A stretch of DNA of 64,000 nucleotides. Origin: Chitinophagaceae bacterium. GTDB taxonomy: Bacteria > Bacteroidota > Bacteroidia > Chitinophagales > Chitinophagaceae. The stretch lies in assembly GCA_026415715.1 (NCBI GenBank), contig JAOAGO010000012.1, positions 1 to 64,000 on the forward strand. The letters run 5' to 3'. Positions 8,196 through 17,533 of the stretch are shown here, in pieces. The notes under the pieces are model-generated. The model ran no database searches. It saw only the letters and a program-made list of their open reading frames with translations, and was not told the origin of the DNA. Each line of letters opens with the position of its first letter. Position 1 is the first letter of the stretch. The position numbers and the translations under genes are program-made.

Positions 8196-10358
8196 ATGAA
8201 ATTATCCGGAAAATTGATCTTATTTTTTTCTTTTCTGATTTTTTCAAATACCGTTTTTGCCGATGAAGGCATGTGGCTGCCGCAGCTGCTTGAAAAGCTC
8301 AATGAGAAAAAAATGCGTCAGCTGGGAATGAAGTTAACAGCAAAAGATATTTATGATATTAATAAAGGAAGTCTGAAAGATGCCATTGTTAGTTTTGGAG
8401 GATTTTGCACCGGCGAAGTAATTTCGGAAAAGGGGTTGCTCCTCACCAATTATCATTGCGGTTTTGATGAAATACAAAACCATTCTTCACTTGAAAACAA
8501 TCTGATAAAAAACGGCTTCTGGGCAAAGAAAACCGGGGATGAACTGCCAAATCCGGGGTTGTTTGTCACTTTCATTGTAAGAATTGACGAAGTAACATCG
8601 CAGGTGCTGAACGGCGTGTCTCCAACAATGAGTGAAAAAGAAAGGCAGTCTATAATAGATAAAAACATTGCAGACATCAGAAAAAACCGCAAAAAGGAAC
8701 CCTATCAGGATATTATTATCAGGCCCTTTTTTGAAGGAAATGAGTATTATCTGTTTGTAACCGAAACCTATCGGGATATCCGATTGGTAGGAGCTCCTCC
8801 TTCATCCATTGGGAATTTCGGTAAGGATACTGACAACTGGATGTGGCCGCGACATACCGGGGACTTTGCGTTGTTCCGAATTTATGCGGGCAAAGACAAT
8901 AAGCCGGCGGATTATTCTCCTGAAAATGTTCCGTTTACGCCCCGAAGATTTTTATCCGTTTCTACCGCAGGAGTGCGTGAAGGAGATTTCACCATGGTAT
9001 TCGGATTTCCCGGGCGCACCATGCAGTATCTGCACTCCTCGGCCGTGGAGCAAATCATGAAAATCAATAATCCGGTAAAGATTGCTATTCGGGAAAAAGC
9101 ATTAAAAGTTATAGATGAATTTATGCGCCGCGATGAAAAAATAAAAATTCAATATGCGTCTAAATATGCCGGTATTCAGAATGCATATAAAAAATGGCAG
9201 GGCGAACTGATGGGTTTAACGCAAACCCGGGCCGTAGAAAGAAAAAAATCCTATGAAGCGGAATTTCTGAAAAGAGTTAATGCTAACCCCCAATGGAAAG
9301 AAAAATACGGCACCTTAATTGATGAACTCACAAAATCATATCGCGAATTTGAATCTTTTGGGAAAAACCGGGATATTTTTAATGAAACTCTGAGCCGTAT
9401 TGAGGCCTTTTCTATGGCTGCACAGGTAAACCGTCTGTTAAATGCACTACAGAATAACGGAGAAAAAGGATTAATGGCCGCTCTTCCCGAAGCGGAAAAC
9501 AGGCTGGAAGAATTGTATGCCGAGTACAACAAGGAAGTTGACCGAAATCTTTTTTCCGTATTAATGCAACATTATCTGGAGGTCAGCGAAAGGGAATTTT
9601 TATCTCCTGAATTTCTGTCAAGGGTAGAAAAAGCGGGAAGCGTAGCGGCATTAGCCGAAAACATTTATTCCGAATCAAAACTGGTACAGGGACAGTTGCT
9701 GGATGACATTCAAAAAAACCCCGTTCAAAGCCTGCCGGTTTATGAAAAAGACCCGGTGATACAACTCTATCAGCAATTAACCGGCTATTATAACGAAAAA
9801 GTTTCCCGCAGACTTTCAGAAATGCAGTCAAACATAAACCGGCTTCAGCGACTGTATATGGAGGCGCAGAGAGAAGTGTTCAAAGAAAAAGTATTTTATC
9901 CCGATGCCAACGGCACACTGCGAATTACTTACGGTCAGGTGAAACGCTATAATCCCCGGGATGCCGTCATGTACGAGCACATCACATACCTGGATGGTGT
10001 AATGGAAAAGTATAAGCCGGGCGACTATGAGTTTGATGTTCCCGAAAAACTCATAATGCTTTATAAAAACAAAGATTACGGACCTTACGGAGAAGGCGGA
10101 AAGATGCCCGTATGTTTTATAGCCGGCAATCATACGAGCGGAGGGAATTCCGGAAGTCCGGCGTTGGATGCCTACGGGAATTTAATCGGATTAAATTTTG
10201 ACAGGGTTTGGGAAGGCACCATGAGCGATATTTACTACAACCCTGAAATATGCAGGAATATCATGGTTGATGTCAGATACATTCTTTTTATCATTGATAA
10301 ATTTGCCGGAGCGGGACATCTGATTAAAGAAATGAAGCTGGTTCGACCCAAAAAATAA
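8196..10358 (+). CDS. S46 dipeptidyl peptidase, DPP11-like
   Basis: Periplasmic or surface serine peptidase releasing dipeptides from oligopeptide N termini. A Sec signal peptide (1-22) precedes a chymotrypsin-fold S46 domain with His87 (TNYHCGFD), Asp223 (RHTGDFALF) and Ser652 (GGNSGSP). The residue 18 after the catalytic Ser is Arg (NFDRVWEG, Arg670). In Porphyromonas gingivalis that position is Arg in DPP11 (Asp/Glu at P1) and Gly in DPP7, so an acidic P1 preference is inferred. At 720 aa it has the usual S46 size. It probably supports growth on peptides. It is transcribed alone. Confidence 0.9.
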   Translation: MKLSGKLILFFSFLIFSNTVFADEGMWLPQLLEKLNEKKMRQLGMKLTAKDIYDINKGSLKDAIVSFGGFCTGEVISEKGLLLTNYHCGFDEIQNHSSLENNLIKNGFWAKKTGDELPNPGLFVTFIVRIDEVTSQVLNGVSPTMSEKERQSIIDKNIADIRKNRKKEPYQDIIIRPFFEGNEYYLFVTETYRDIRLVGAPPSSIGNFGKDTDNWMWPRHTGDFALFRIYAGKDNKPADYSPENVPFTPRRFLSVSTAGVREGDFTMVFGFPGRTMQYLHSSAVEQIMKINNPVKIAIREKALKVIDEFMRRDEKIKIQYASKYAGIQNAYKKWQGELMGLTQTRAVERKKSYEAEFLKRVNANPQWKEKYGTLIDELTKSYREFESFGKNRDIFNETLSRIEAFSMAAQVNRLLNALQNNGEKGLMAALPEAENRLEELYAEYNKEVDRNLFSVLMQHYLEVSEREFLSPEFLSRVEKAGSVAALAENIYSESKLVQGQLLDDIQKNPVQSLPVYEKDPVIQLYQQLTGYYNEKVSRRLSEMQSNINRLQRLYMEAQREVFKEKVFYPDANGTLRITYGQVKRYNPRDAVMYEHITYLDGVMEKYKPGDYEFDVPEKLIMLYKNKDYGPYGEGGKMPVCFIAGNHTSGGNSGSPALDAYGNLIGLNFDRVWEGTMSDIYYNPEICRNIMVDVRYILFIIDKFAGAGHLIKEMKLVRPKK

Positions 10359-10438
10359 TTACGTCCACACGTTTTAATTCGGGTAAAGTAAGGAATAGCC
10401 GCAACCCGGATAAGTTTCCTTATTTATATTTAAAATAC

Positions 10439-10446
10439 TAATTTTG
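10439..10446 (+). promoter_or_regulatory. Candidate -7 box (TAATTTTG) upstream of the PPIase gene
   Basis: TAATTTTG fits the Bacteroidota TANNTTTG element. A weak -33 match (TTTC, 10415-10418) lies at about the right distance. The start codon is 67 bases downstream, and a hairpin sits in what would be the leader. Confidence 0.4.
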
Positions 10447-10477
10447 CCGACCCTTTAAAAAGGGTTCGGGATTTTTT
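10447..10477 (+). terminator. Hairpin with T-tract after the S46 peptidase gene
   Basis: CCGA-CCCTT pairs with AAGGG-T-TCGG (one bulged base) around a 4-base loop and is followed by a T6 run at 10472-10477. It suits an intrinsic terminator for the upstream gene. It overlaps the expected start of the downstream transcript, so it could also be a leader structure. Confidence 0.55.
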
Positions 10478-10513
10478 GGGGGAAAATTTTTAAATAAAGA
10501 TATTCAAGGATTT

Positions 10514-12655
10514 ATGTCTATTATTCAAACAATACGGGATAAAGGAGCCACCATTACGGTTGTCATTGTAGCACTGGCTCTGTTGGGTTTTGTTTTAACC
10601 GACTATTTTTCCAGCCGTACACAAATGGCTTTTGGCAGCAGCTCCGATGTCATCGGCGTGGTAAACGGAAGAAAAATCAGACAGGCAGAGTTTAGCAAAA
10701 GAGTAAAAATGGCCGAAGACATCATGCGCCAGCAAGGCTACCCCTCAACGTCTGCCACTTCAGCCATGGCCGAAGACAATACATGGGATCAGGAAGTAAC
10801 CCGGATTATCATGGAAGAAGAATTTAAGAAACTGGGAATAGTGGTTAGTAAAAAAGAGCTGGGAGATATTCTGTACGGCCCTAACGCTCCGGAAGATCTG
10901 AAAAAACAATTCACAGATCCCAAAACGGGACAATACAACGCCCTGGAAGCAAAACGCCAGATAGATCAGATTCTGAAAAGAGGCGCTCCGGAAATGAAAG
11001 CCAGCCTGAATAATTACATTGACCAGCTGATTTATCAACGGCAGTATGAAAAATATATGTCGCTGTTTACCCATTCAGCCAATGTGCCCCGCTGGTATGT
11101 AGAAAAACAAAACGCCGATAACAGCCTGATGGGAAAAGCCTCTTTTGTAAAAGAACTTTACACCGCCGTACCGGATAGCGTGGTGAAAGTAGAAGACCGC
11201 GAAATAGCCGATTATATCCGAAAACACAGAGAAGAATATAAACAAGAAGAAAGCCGCACCATCAGCTATGTGATTTTCGATGTAAAACCATCGGCCGCCG
11301 ATACGGCAGAAGCGCTGAAAAGAATTAATGAACTGAAAATAACATTTGACACTACCACTAACCTTGAACAATTCTTTGCCCGTGAAGGCGTTGATGCTTC
11401 AGTTAATTACGACGGTTACAAAAGCGAAAAATCCATCACCTCTTCCTACAAAGATTCCATTATCAGAATGTCGCCGGGTTCTGTTTTTGGCCCTTATATT
11501 GAAGGCAACCGCTACTTTCTTGCCCGGTTGGAAGGCGCCAGAAGAATTCCCGACACCGTGAAAGTGCGGCATATCCTGATTGCTACTGAACAAACCGATC
11601 CACAAACCGGCCAGAAAAGGTTTGTTCGCGATACAACCGCGGCATATAAACTGGCCGACAGTCTGAAAAATGTTATCGCTAAGGGAGGAAACTTCGATTC
11701 GCTGTGCGCTAAGTTTTCCGACGACCCGGGCAGTAAGGACAAAGGGGGGGTTTATGAAAATATCTACTCCGGACAGATGGTGGGGCCGTTCAATGATTTT
11801 ATATTTCTGAACCCGACAGGCGCCAAAGGAATCGTAAAAACGGTTTACGGCTATCACTATATAGAAATTCTTTCGCAGAAGGGGAGCACAATGGGTTATA
11901 AAATTTCCTACCTGCCACAGGATATCATCATTAGCGGAGAGACTGAAAATAATGTAAACAACGAAGTGAATCTTTTTGCGGGAGAAAGCCGCGATTTAAA
12001 ATCCTTTGATGCGAATTATGAAAAAAATTTAAAACCCAAAGGCATTCAGAAATCAGCCGCATCTGTAACGCGGAAAGACTCTCAGATTCCCGGCATCGGA
12101 TTTTCAAAGAGATTTATTAAAAAAATTTTTGAAGCAAAAGCCGGCGAAGTGCTGAAACCGGAGCGCGTTGATGATAAATATGTGGTAGCTGTTGTAACGG
12201 AGGTGTTAAAGGAAGGACTTATGCCGGTGTACAAAGCAAGGCCTACCGTGGAAGTAATTTTGCGTAATAAGAAAAAAGCAGAAATTTTAAGACAAAAAGC
12301 CGGAAAATTCAACTCGCTTGAAGATGTTTCCAGGGCCTGGGGCGGAAAACCGATTGAAAAGGTGGACAGCCTGAAACTTAGCGGCAACTTTATCACCGCA
12401 TTGGGTTATGAGCCGCGAATTATCGGCGCCATATTTAATCCTGACAATAAAGGAAAGCTGATTCCGGCCGTACTGGAAGGAATCAACGGCGTATTTGTGG
12501 TAAAAGTTGACAGCATTACGACAACTCCTGTTACCACCGGAAGTATAGCCGATCAGCGTAAGGAACAAGCTAATCAAAGAAGAGGAATGGCTAACCCCGT
12601 TGAAGCATTACGAAAAGAAGCGAACATTAAAGACAGAAGATTGAAATTTTACTGA
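10514..12655 (+). CDS. Membrane-anchored peptidyl-prolyl isomerase, PpiD/SurA-like
   Basis: Periplasmic folding factor. One transmembrane helix (14-32) anchors a SurA_N-like region rich in charged helices. A parvulin/rotamase domain at about 349-455 (VRHILIA, FSDDPGSKDKGG, GYHYIEIL) follows, and then a second large region of about 250 residues that resembles a further degenerate rotamase-type fold. Length (713 aa) and layout match PpiD-type proteins of Bacteroidota. It probably helps outer-membrane protein maturation. It converges on dnaN across a bidirectional terminator. Confidence 0.85.
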   Translation: MSIIQTIRDKGATITVVIVALALLGFVLTDYFSSRTQMAFGSSSDVIGVVNGRKIRQAEFSKRVKMAEDIMRQQGYPSTSATSAMAEDNTWDQEVTRIIMEEEFKKLGIVVSKKELGDILYGPNAPEDLKKQFTDPKTGQYNALEAKRQIDQILKRGAPEMKASLNNYIDQLIYQRQYEKYMSLFTHSANVPRWYVEKQNADNSLMGKASFVKELYTAVPDSVVKVEDREIADYIRKHREEYKQEESRTISYVIFDVKPSAADTAEALKRINELKITFDTTTNLEQFFAREGVDASVNYDGYKSEKSITSSYKDSIIRMSPGSVFGPYIEGNRYFLARLEGARRIPDTVKVRHILIATEQTDPQTGQKRFVRDTTAAYKLADSLKNVIAKGGNFDSLCAKFSDDPGSKDKGGVYENIYSGQMVGPFNDFIFLNPTGAKGIVKTVYGYHYIEILSQKGSTMGYKISYLPQDIIISGETENNVNNEVNLFAGESRDLKSFDANYEKNLKPKGIQKSAASVTRKDSQIPGIGFSKRFIKKIFEAKAGEVLKPERVDDKYVVAVVTEVLKEGLMPVYKARPTVEVILRNKKKAEILRQKAGKFNSLEDVSRAWGGKPIEKVDSLKLSGNFITALGYEPRIIGAIFNPDNKGKLIPAVLEGINGVFVVKVDSITTTPVTTGSIADQRKEQANQRRGMANPVEALRKEANIKDRRLKFY

Positions 12656-12692
12656 TAGCCGCTGCACAAATTTATTTTCTCGGGAATAAAAA

Positions 12693-12727
12693 GAAAAAGG
12701 CGCCGGAAAAACGGCGCTTATTTTTTG
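12693..12727. terminator. Bidirectional terminator between the PPIase gene and dnaN
   Basis: GCGCCG (12700-12705) and CGGCGC (12712-12717) pair around GAAAAA. On the plus strand a T-rich run follows (TTATTTTTTG). On the minus strand the hairpin is followed by CTTTTTCTTTTT. It therefore serves both converging genes. Confidence 0.8.
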
Positions 12728-12731
12728 TTCT

Positions 12732-13850
12732 TTAAATGTTGTTTATCATTAGCGGCATAATCAGCAGCAACAGCTCCTCCTTTTTATCTTCGGACGTTTC
12801 GCTGATAATACCAGCTCTGGTGGGAGTAGAAAGTTCAAGACTGAACTCTTCACCTTCTACCGCGCCAAGCATTTCAATAAGAAACCGCGCATTGAATCCA
12901 ATCTGCATGTCGGCGCCGTTGTATTGACAACTCATGCGTTCATCGCCTTCAAAACTAAAGTCGGGATCCTGCGCGGTAAGATGAAGTTCGCTGCCGCTGA
13001 TGTTGAGCACTACCTGATGGGTGGTTTTATTACTGTAAATGCTCACTCTTTTCAGCGCCGATATAAAATCATGTTTATTCAGTGTAAGCACATAGGGATT
13101 ATCTTGCGGAATGACCACCTTGTAATCGGGAAACCGGGCATCTATCAGCCGGCAGCTCAACTGAACATTGTCGTGCTTCACAAACAAATGACTGTCGCTG
13201 TAGCTGAGCGTAACCGAATCTTCGCTATCCGGCAGCGCCGATTTCAGCAGTTGAAGCGGTTTGCGGGGAACTACGAATGAAGCTTTTTCCGGGGTTTTGA
13301 CCTGATTCAGTTTATAACAGACCAAACGATGCGCATCGGTGGCCACGAACTGAATAGATTTTTTTTCCAGTTCAAAAAATACGCCGTTCATGGCGGGCCG
13401 AAGCTCATCGGTGCTGGTAGCGAAAAGCGTTTTGGCTATAGCTTTTATTAATTGTGATGAGGTAAGCTCAAACGAAGAAGAGTTATCCTGTACCGGCTCT
13501 TTGGGAAAGCTGTCGGGATTCTCACCCGTAATTTTATATTTTCCGTTGTCGGTAGTGATTTCAATACCCAGGTTGCCGTCAATACTGAACGTAACCGGCT
13601 GTTCCGGAAGATTTTTGAGTGTATCGGTCAGAATTTTGGCGGGGATGCATATTTTGCCTTTATCGGTAGCCTCTACATCAAGTTCAACCCTGACGGTGGT
13701 TTCCAGGTCAGAGGCCAGAACGGTCAGCTTGTTTCCCTGAATTTCAAATAAAAAATCTTCCAGTATCGGCAATACGGTGTTGGCGCTGATGACGCCCGAA
13801 GCAATTTGCAGTTGTTTTAAAAGCGCTGAAGAAGATACAATAAATCTCAT
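12732..13850 (-). CDS. dnaN: DNA polymerase III beta sliding clamp
   Basis: Ring-shaped processivity clamp for replication. Its 372 aa match the family size, with the typical N terminus MRFIVSSSALLKQLQIASGV, then NTVLPILEDFLFEI and SDLETTVRVEL. The three-domain layout ends with a C-terminal LLLIMPLMI in place of the usual YxVMPMRL-like end. Its position 4.5 kb from a DnaA-box cluster supports an origin-proximal location. dnaA itself is not in the window. Confidence 0.96.
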   Translation of the reverse strand: MRFIVSSSALLKQLQIASGVISANTVLPILEDFLFEIQGNKLTVLASDLETTVRVELDVEATDKGKICIPAKILTDTLKNLPEQPVTFSIDGNLGIEITTDNGKYKITGENPDSFPKEPVQDNSSSFELTSSQLIKAIAKTLFATSTDELRPAMNGVFFELEKKSIQFVATDAHRLVCYKLNQVKTPEKASFVVPRKPLQLLKSALPDSEDSVTLSYSDSHLFVKHDNVQLSCRLIDARFPDYKVVIPQDNPYVLTLNKHDFISALKRVSIYSNKTTHQVVLNISGSELHLTAQDPDFSFEGDERMSCQYNGADMQIGFNARFLIEMLGAVEGEEFSLELSTPTRAGIISETSEDKKEELLLLIMPLMINNI

Positions 13851-14088
13851 GTTAGACGGCTTTGCGGCGAAACTAATGATTTTTGAATTATTTCTTGTAA
13901 AATATAATTAACAGGAAATTCATTCCGGAAAACAACGGTTTTCTTATAGAAATCTATAAAACACGGTATTTGATGATTGATTTTACTTAAGAAGATTTCA
14001 ACCTTTTGGTTAAAACATATCATTTTATAATCAAATCCCGAAACAATAAAACGGTTTTTTGTTTTGATGAAATAATCAAAATCAGTTT

Positions 14089-15591
14089 TCAATTACCGTC
14101 TCCCGCATTCCGGATAAGTTCGAAAGCTTTTTCCAGTTTAAAATCAGCGTTTCGGCGAATAGCATCCGTGGAAGGAAGTACCGGCACATCGGGCTGAATG
14201 CCGCTGCCGCTTTTGAGTCGTGTCCGGCTCATTACCAAACGAAATAAAGGAAGGCGAAACCGAACGCCTGTTTCGGGAAGCGTGACATCGGGAATCAGCC
14301 AGGCAGAATTTCCATAAGCGCTGCCCCCGGTTTCTTCACCTACAATCCTGACGTTTGACTGTCCGGCCAGCGCCGAACAAAACAAAGTGGCCGCCGAAAA
14401 TGTATTTCCTCCTGTGAGAATATATATCTTTCCGTCAAAATGATGCCTGCGGCAGGGCCTGAAGAAATGTTTTTCGTAGTAGCTGAAGTGATAACGGCCG
14501 TTTGATTTTTTTCGGGTGAAAAAGGTAATAAAAAGCTTGTTCCAGAAATGATGGCGAATATAACGGTCATAAGGTCCTGATTTGCGAACGGCATACAGCG
14601 AGTCGGCAATTTTAAACGGCTGTTTGACAAGATACCGGGTTAATGCGGTGGAGTTGGACACTATTCCGCCGCCATTGTTCCTGATATCAATAATCAGATG
14701 CGCAATGCGATGCTGATGCAGGGTTTTAAATGAGCGGCGAAAAAAAGATTTCAGTCCATACCCTTTGCCAAACGTGGCTACATTCATCATGGCGGTACGG
14801 TTTGCCGTATCTATTTTCAGCAAACGCATGGCATCAAGACTTTGCCGTCGTTGTTCCTTGCGGGAAACGCCTGCCGGAGGCCTGCCCGTTCCGGCGAAAC
14901 GAAGCGCCGTATCTTTAGATGGATCATACGCAGCCATGCGTACGGTTTTTAAACGATTATCTTCTGCCAGATATTCCACTTCGTACCAATCGGAACGACC
15001 GAAAATTAAACTATACAATGATCCGAAAGACCCTCTGTTGCTTAACGTTTGATATTTATGCGTGAGATTGCCACCGTCTGAAGAGAGATATTTGAACAGG
15101 CTGTCGGCGATGTATTGCAAACGAAGCCCGTTGATTTTTGTAACCACGGTTCCTCTTTTCAGCACCGTATCGTTTCGGTGAAGATTCTGAATCACGACAA
15201 ATGTATCGGGCCATGCCTTTAAACTCAAAGGAAAAAGCTTACCCGTGAAAGCCGTGTCGGCATAACGGTTCCACGCCTTTGAGGGACGCACTGTTGTATG
15301 TCCGCACCGGATGGATGAGGCGACGTAACTCAGTATTTTTCGGAATGCAGGCTCATTCAACGAATCGCTTAATAGTCGTTCGGCATCGGCAAAACGCCGG
15401 TTCAGCGTCTGGCTGTCGCAATACCAGTACAAAGAAGGATGATAGGTTTGAAGAATGTTTCGAAAAAGGCGAAAATCTCTTTGTAATTTTTCGGGACTGT
15501 ATTTCGTGTCTGCGGAAACAACGTTTTTTCCGGTAACACATCCGGTCGTGATGACAAATTCAAACAGGCAGAGATACCACAACAGTCTCAT
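14089..15591 (-). CDS. S41 family peptidase
   Basis: Tail-specific-protease-like serine peptidase of the S41B (Tricorn/IRBP-like) kind. An N-terminal hydrophobic segment ends in TTGC, a weak lipobox, so it may be a periplasmic lipoprotein. A CGHTT motif (His98) precedes a PDZ-like region around 130-200. The catalytic core carries DIRNNGGG (302-309), TGGNTFSAA with the likely nucleophile Ser399, and GEETGG (Glu420). It is 500 aa long. It starts 6 bases after thiL ends, so the two are probably co-transcribed, though no functional link is evident. Substrate unknown. Confidence 0.82.
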   Translation of the reverse strand: MRLLWYLCLFEFVITTGCVTGKNVVSADTKYSPEKLQRDFRLFRNILQTYHPSLYWYCDSQTLNRRFADAERLLSDSLNEPAFRKILSYVASSIRCGHTTVRPSKAWNRYADTAFTGKLFPLSLKAWPDTFVVIQNLHRNDTVLKRGTVVTKINGLRLQYIADSLFKYLSSDGGNLTHKYQTLSNRGSFGSLYSLIFGRSDWYEVEYLAEDNRLKTVRMAAYDPSKDTALRFAGTGRPPAGVSRKEQRRQSLDAMRLLKIDTANRTAMMNVATFGKGYGLKSFFRRSFKTLHQHRIAHLIIDIRNNGGGIVSNSTALTRYLVKQPFKIADSLYAVRKSGPYDRYIRHHFWNKLFITFFTRKKSNGRYHFSYYEKHFFRPCRRHHFDGKIYILTGGNTFSAATLFCSALAGQSNVRIVGEETGGSAYGNSAWLIPDVTLPETGVRFRLPLFRLVMSRTRLKSGSGIQPDVPVLPSTDAIRRNADFKLEKAFELIRNAGDGN

Positions 15592-15597
15592 ACTTTT

Positions 15598-16650
15598 TTA
15601 TTTCGGCGCTTGTCCCCGCCCGGTTGTAAATGCGTTCCAGCCTTGTGCGGTTAAGGGATATTTATTTCCTCCTTTGGTGATGAGGTGAGACCCTTCGGCC
15701 GCTTCGGTCATATAGCCGATGATACTGATGGCGGGATTTCCGGAAACTTTTTCATAATCTTCCTGCCGTATGGTAAACAACAACTCATAATCTTCACCTC
15801 CGCTAAGGGCACAGGCGGTAGGGTCAATTTCAAATTTGAAGGCGGCTAACCGCATCTCTTCGGCAATGGGAATTTTTTCTTCATACAGCAAACATCCCAA
15901 TCCGCTTCGTTTGCAGATATGCAGCAGGTCCGAGCTGAGGCCGTCGCTCACATCAATCATGGCGGTAGGCATAATGCCGGATTGTTCAAAAAAGTCAATA
16001 ATGTCTTTGCGGGCTTCAGGCTTCAGCAGCCTGCCGATAACATAAGCTTCCCCTTCCAGGTCGGGCTGCACCTCAGGGCTTTCCAGAAAAATCTTTTTTT
16101 CTCTTTCCAGAAATAACAGTCCGATATAAGCAGCTCCAAGGTCGCCGCTCACGCAAATCAAATCTCCCTTACGGGCAGAGCTTCGCTTTACAAATTTATC
16201 GGGGGTAACTTCACCGATAGCGGTTACCGAAATCACAAATCCTTTTAAGGAAGTAGAGGTGTCTCCGCCAATGAGGTCAACGCCGTAATTTTTACAGGCC
16301 AGATAAACACCTTCGTAAAATTCTTCCAGCGCTTCTACGCTGAACCGGTTGCTTACGCCGATGCTTAGCGTAATATGCGTTGGGCGGGCATTCATGGCGT
16401 AGATATCGCTGAGATTTACCACCACGCTTTTGTAACCAAGATGTTTGAGAGGCGTATAGATCAAATCAAAATGGATGCCTTCCAGCAGAAGGTCTGTGGT
16501 GATCACCGTTTGTTTTCCGAAATGATCAATTACGGCAGCATCATCGCCTACGCCTTCAATGGTTGAGGCGTTTTGCAGCTCAATGTTTTTGGTCAGATGT
16601 TCAATCAGACCGAATTCGCCGTAAGCCGATATTTCAGTTCGGTGACTCAT
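15598..16650 (-). CDS. thiL: Thiamine-monophosphate kinase
   Basis: Phosphorylates thiamine monophosphate to thiamine diphosphate with ATP. PurM-like fold marks are VGDDAAVID, TTDLLLEGIHF, NLSDIYAMNARP, GGDTS and VSGDLGAAYIG. The ATG at 16650 gives 350 aa and a start at MSHRTEISAYGEFGLIEHL as in other ThiL. An earlier start at 16692 would add 14 residues without family support. The gene overlaps the end of suhB by 17 bases, so translation is probably coupled. Confidence 0.93.
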   Translation of the reverse strand: MSHRTEISAYGEFGLIEHLTKNIELQNASTIEGVGDDAAVIDHFGKQTVITTDLLLEGIHFDLIYTPLKHLGYKSVVVNLSDIYAMNARPTHITLSIGVSNRFSVEALEEFYEGVYLACKNYGVDLIGGDTSTSLKGFVISVTAIGEVTPDKFVKRSSARKGDLICVSGDLGAAYIGLLFLEREKKIFLESPEVQPDLEGEAYVIGRLLKPEARKDIIDFFEQSGIMPTAMIDVSDGLSSDLLHICKRSGLGCLLYEEKIPIAEEMRLAAFKFEIDPTACALSGGEDYELLFTIRQEDYEKVSGNPAISIIGYMTEAAEGSHLITKGGNKYPLTAQGWNAFTTGRGQAPK

Positions 16651-17428
16651 GCCACTGGTTTTTATTGTTAATGACATCCAACATTTCATCATGTATTTTA
16701 CCGTTAGTGGCCAAAACGAAATGCTGGTAAACGGAAAAAGGGTTTCCCTGATGATCGGTCACCTTTCCTCCGGCCTCCGTCACCATCAGAAAACCGGCAG
16801 CGCTGTCCCAGGGCTCCAATTTATGTTCGTAAAAACCATCAAATCGTCCGGCGGCCACCCAGCATAAATCAATGGCGGCAGAACCCAGCCTTCTCACAGG
16901 AATTCCTTTCCGGACAAGTTTGGCGAAAATTTCCAGCGGCCCGTTAGGCATGTTGATATAAGTGTAAGGAAATCCGGTTACAAGACAAGAGTGAATGACT
17001 TTGTTCTGATTGCTTACCCGAATAGGCTTGTCATTCAGAAAGGCTCCCTTGCCCTTTTCGGCAAAGAAAAACTCATTCAAGTGCGGGTTATACACCGCCG
17101 CCATGATGATTTCTTTTTCATATTCAATAGCAATGGAAACGCAGTGTATGGGGATGCCGTTGGCAAAATTTACGGTCCCGTCAATCGGGTCAATAATCCA
17201 TTTGTAGCGGGAGTCCTGAATGATTTCTCCGCTTTCCTCTCCCAGAATCTGATGATCGGGGTAATTGCGGCGAATCACATCAATAATTGCCTTTTCAGAG
17301 GCATGATCAGCCTCGGTAACCAAATTATTTATTCCTTCCTTATGCCGTATGGCAAAATCAGATTGAAAAAAGCGCAGGATTTCCCGCCCACCGGCCAGCA
17401 CCGCTTCACATAGCGTATTTTTAAGCAT
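16634..17428 (-). CDS. suhB: Inositol monophosphatase family protein
   Basis: Mg-dependent, Li-sensitive phosphatase fold. GEES (with the metal-binding Glu), IDPIDGTVNFANG (DPIDGT metal site) and WDSAAGFLMVTEAGG (C-terminal metal Asp) are all present. Natural substrate could be myo-inositol-1-phosphate or another sugar phosphate. The ATG at 17428 gives 264 aa; a TTG at 17434 is possible. It heads a suhB-thiL-S41 operon. A TATATTTG box ends 3 bases before the ATG, suggesting a very short or absent leader. Confidence 0.9.
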   Translation of the reverse strand: MLKNTLCEAVLAGGREILRFFQSDFAIRHKEGINNLVTEADHASEKAIIDVIRRNYPDHQILGEESGEIIQDSRYKWIIDPIDGTVNFANGIPIHCVSIAIEYEKEIIMAAVYNPHLNEFFFAEKGKGAFLNDKPIRVSNQNKVIHSCLVTGFPYTYINMPNGPLEIFAKLVRKGIPVRRLGSAAIDLCWVAAGRFDGFYEHKLEPWDSAAGFLMVTEAGGKVTDHQGNPFSVYQHFVLATNGKIHDEMLDVINNKNQWHESPN

Positions 17429-17431
17429 GCG

Positions 17432-17439
17432 CAAATATA
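17432..17439 (-). promoter_or_regulatory. TATATTTG -7-like box at suhB
   Basis: Exact TANNTTTG match read on the minus strand, 3 bases upstream of the suhB ATG. No TTTG at the expected -33 position. If used, transcription would start at or inside the start codon region. Confidence 0.35.
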
Positions 17440-17533
17440 CTTTACACCCGCCAGCAAACCTTATGACCCGAAAAGCTGATTTTGCATCATGACAGAAAAC
17501 ATTTTATTTCGTGCAGCATCATGAACATTCCCG

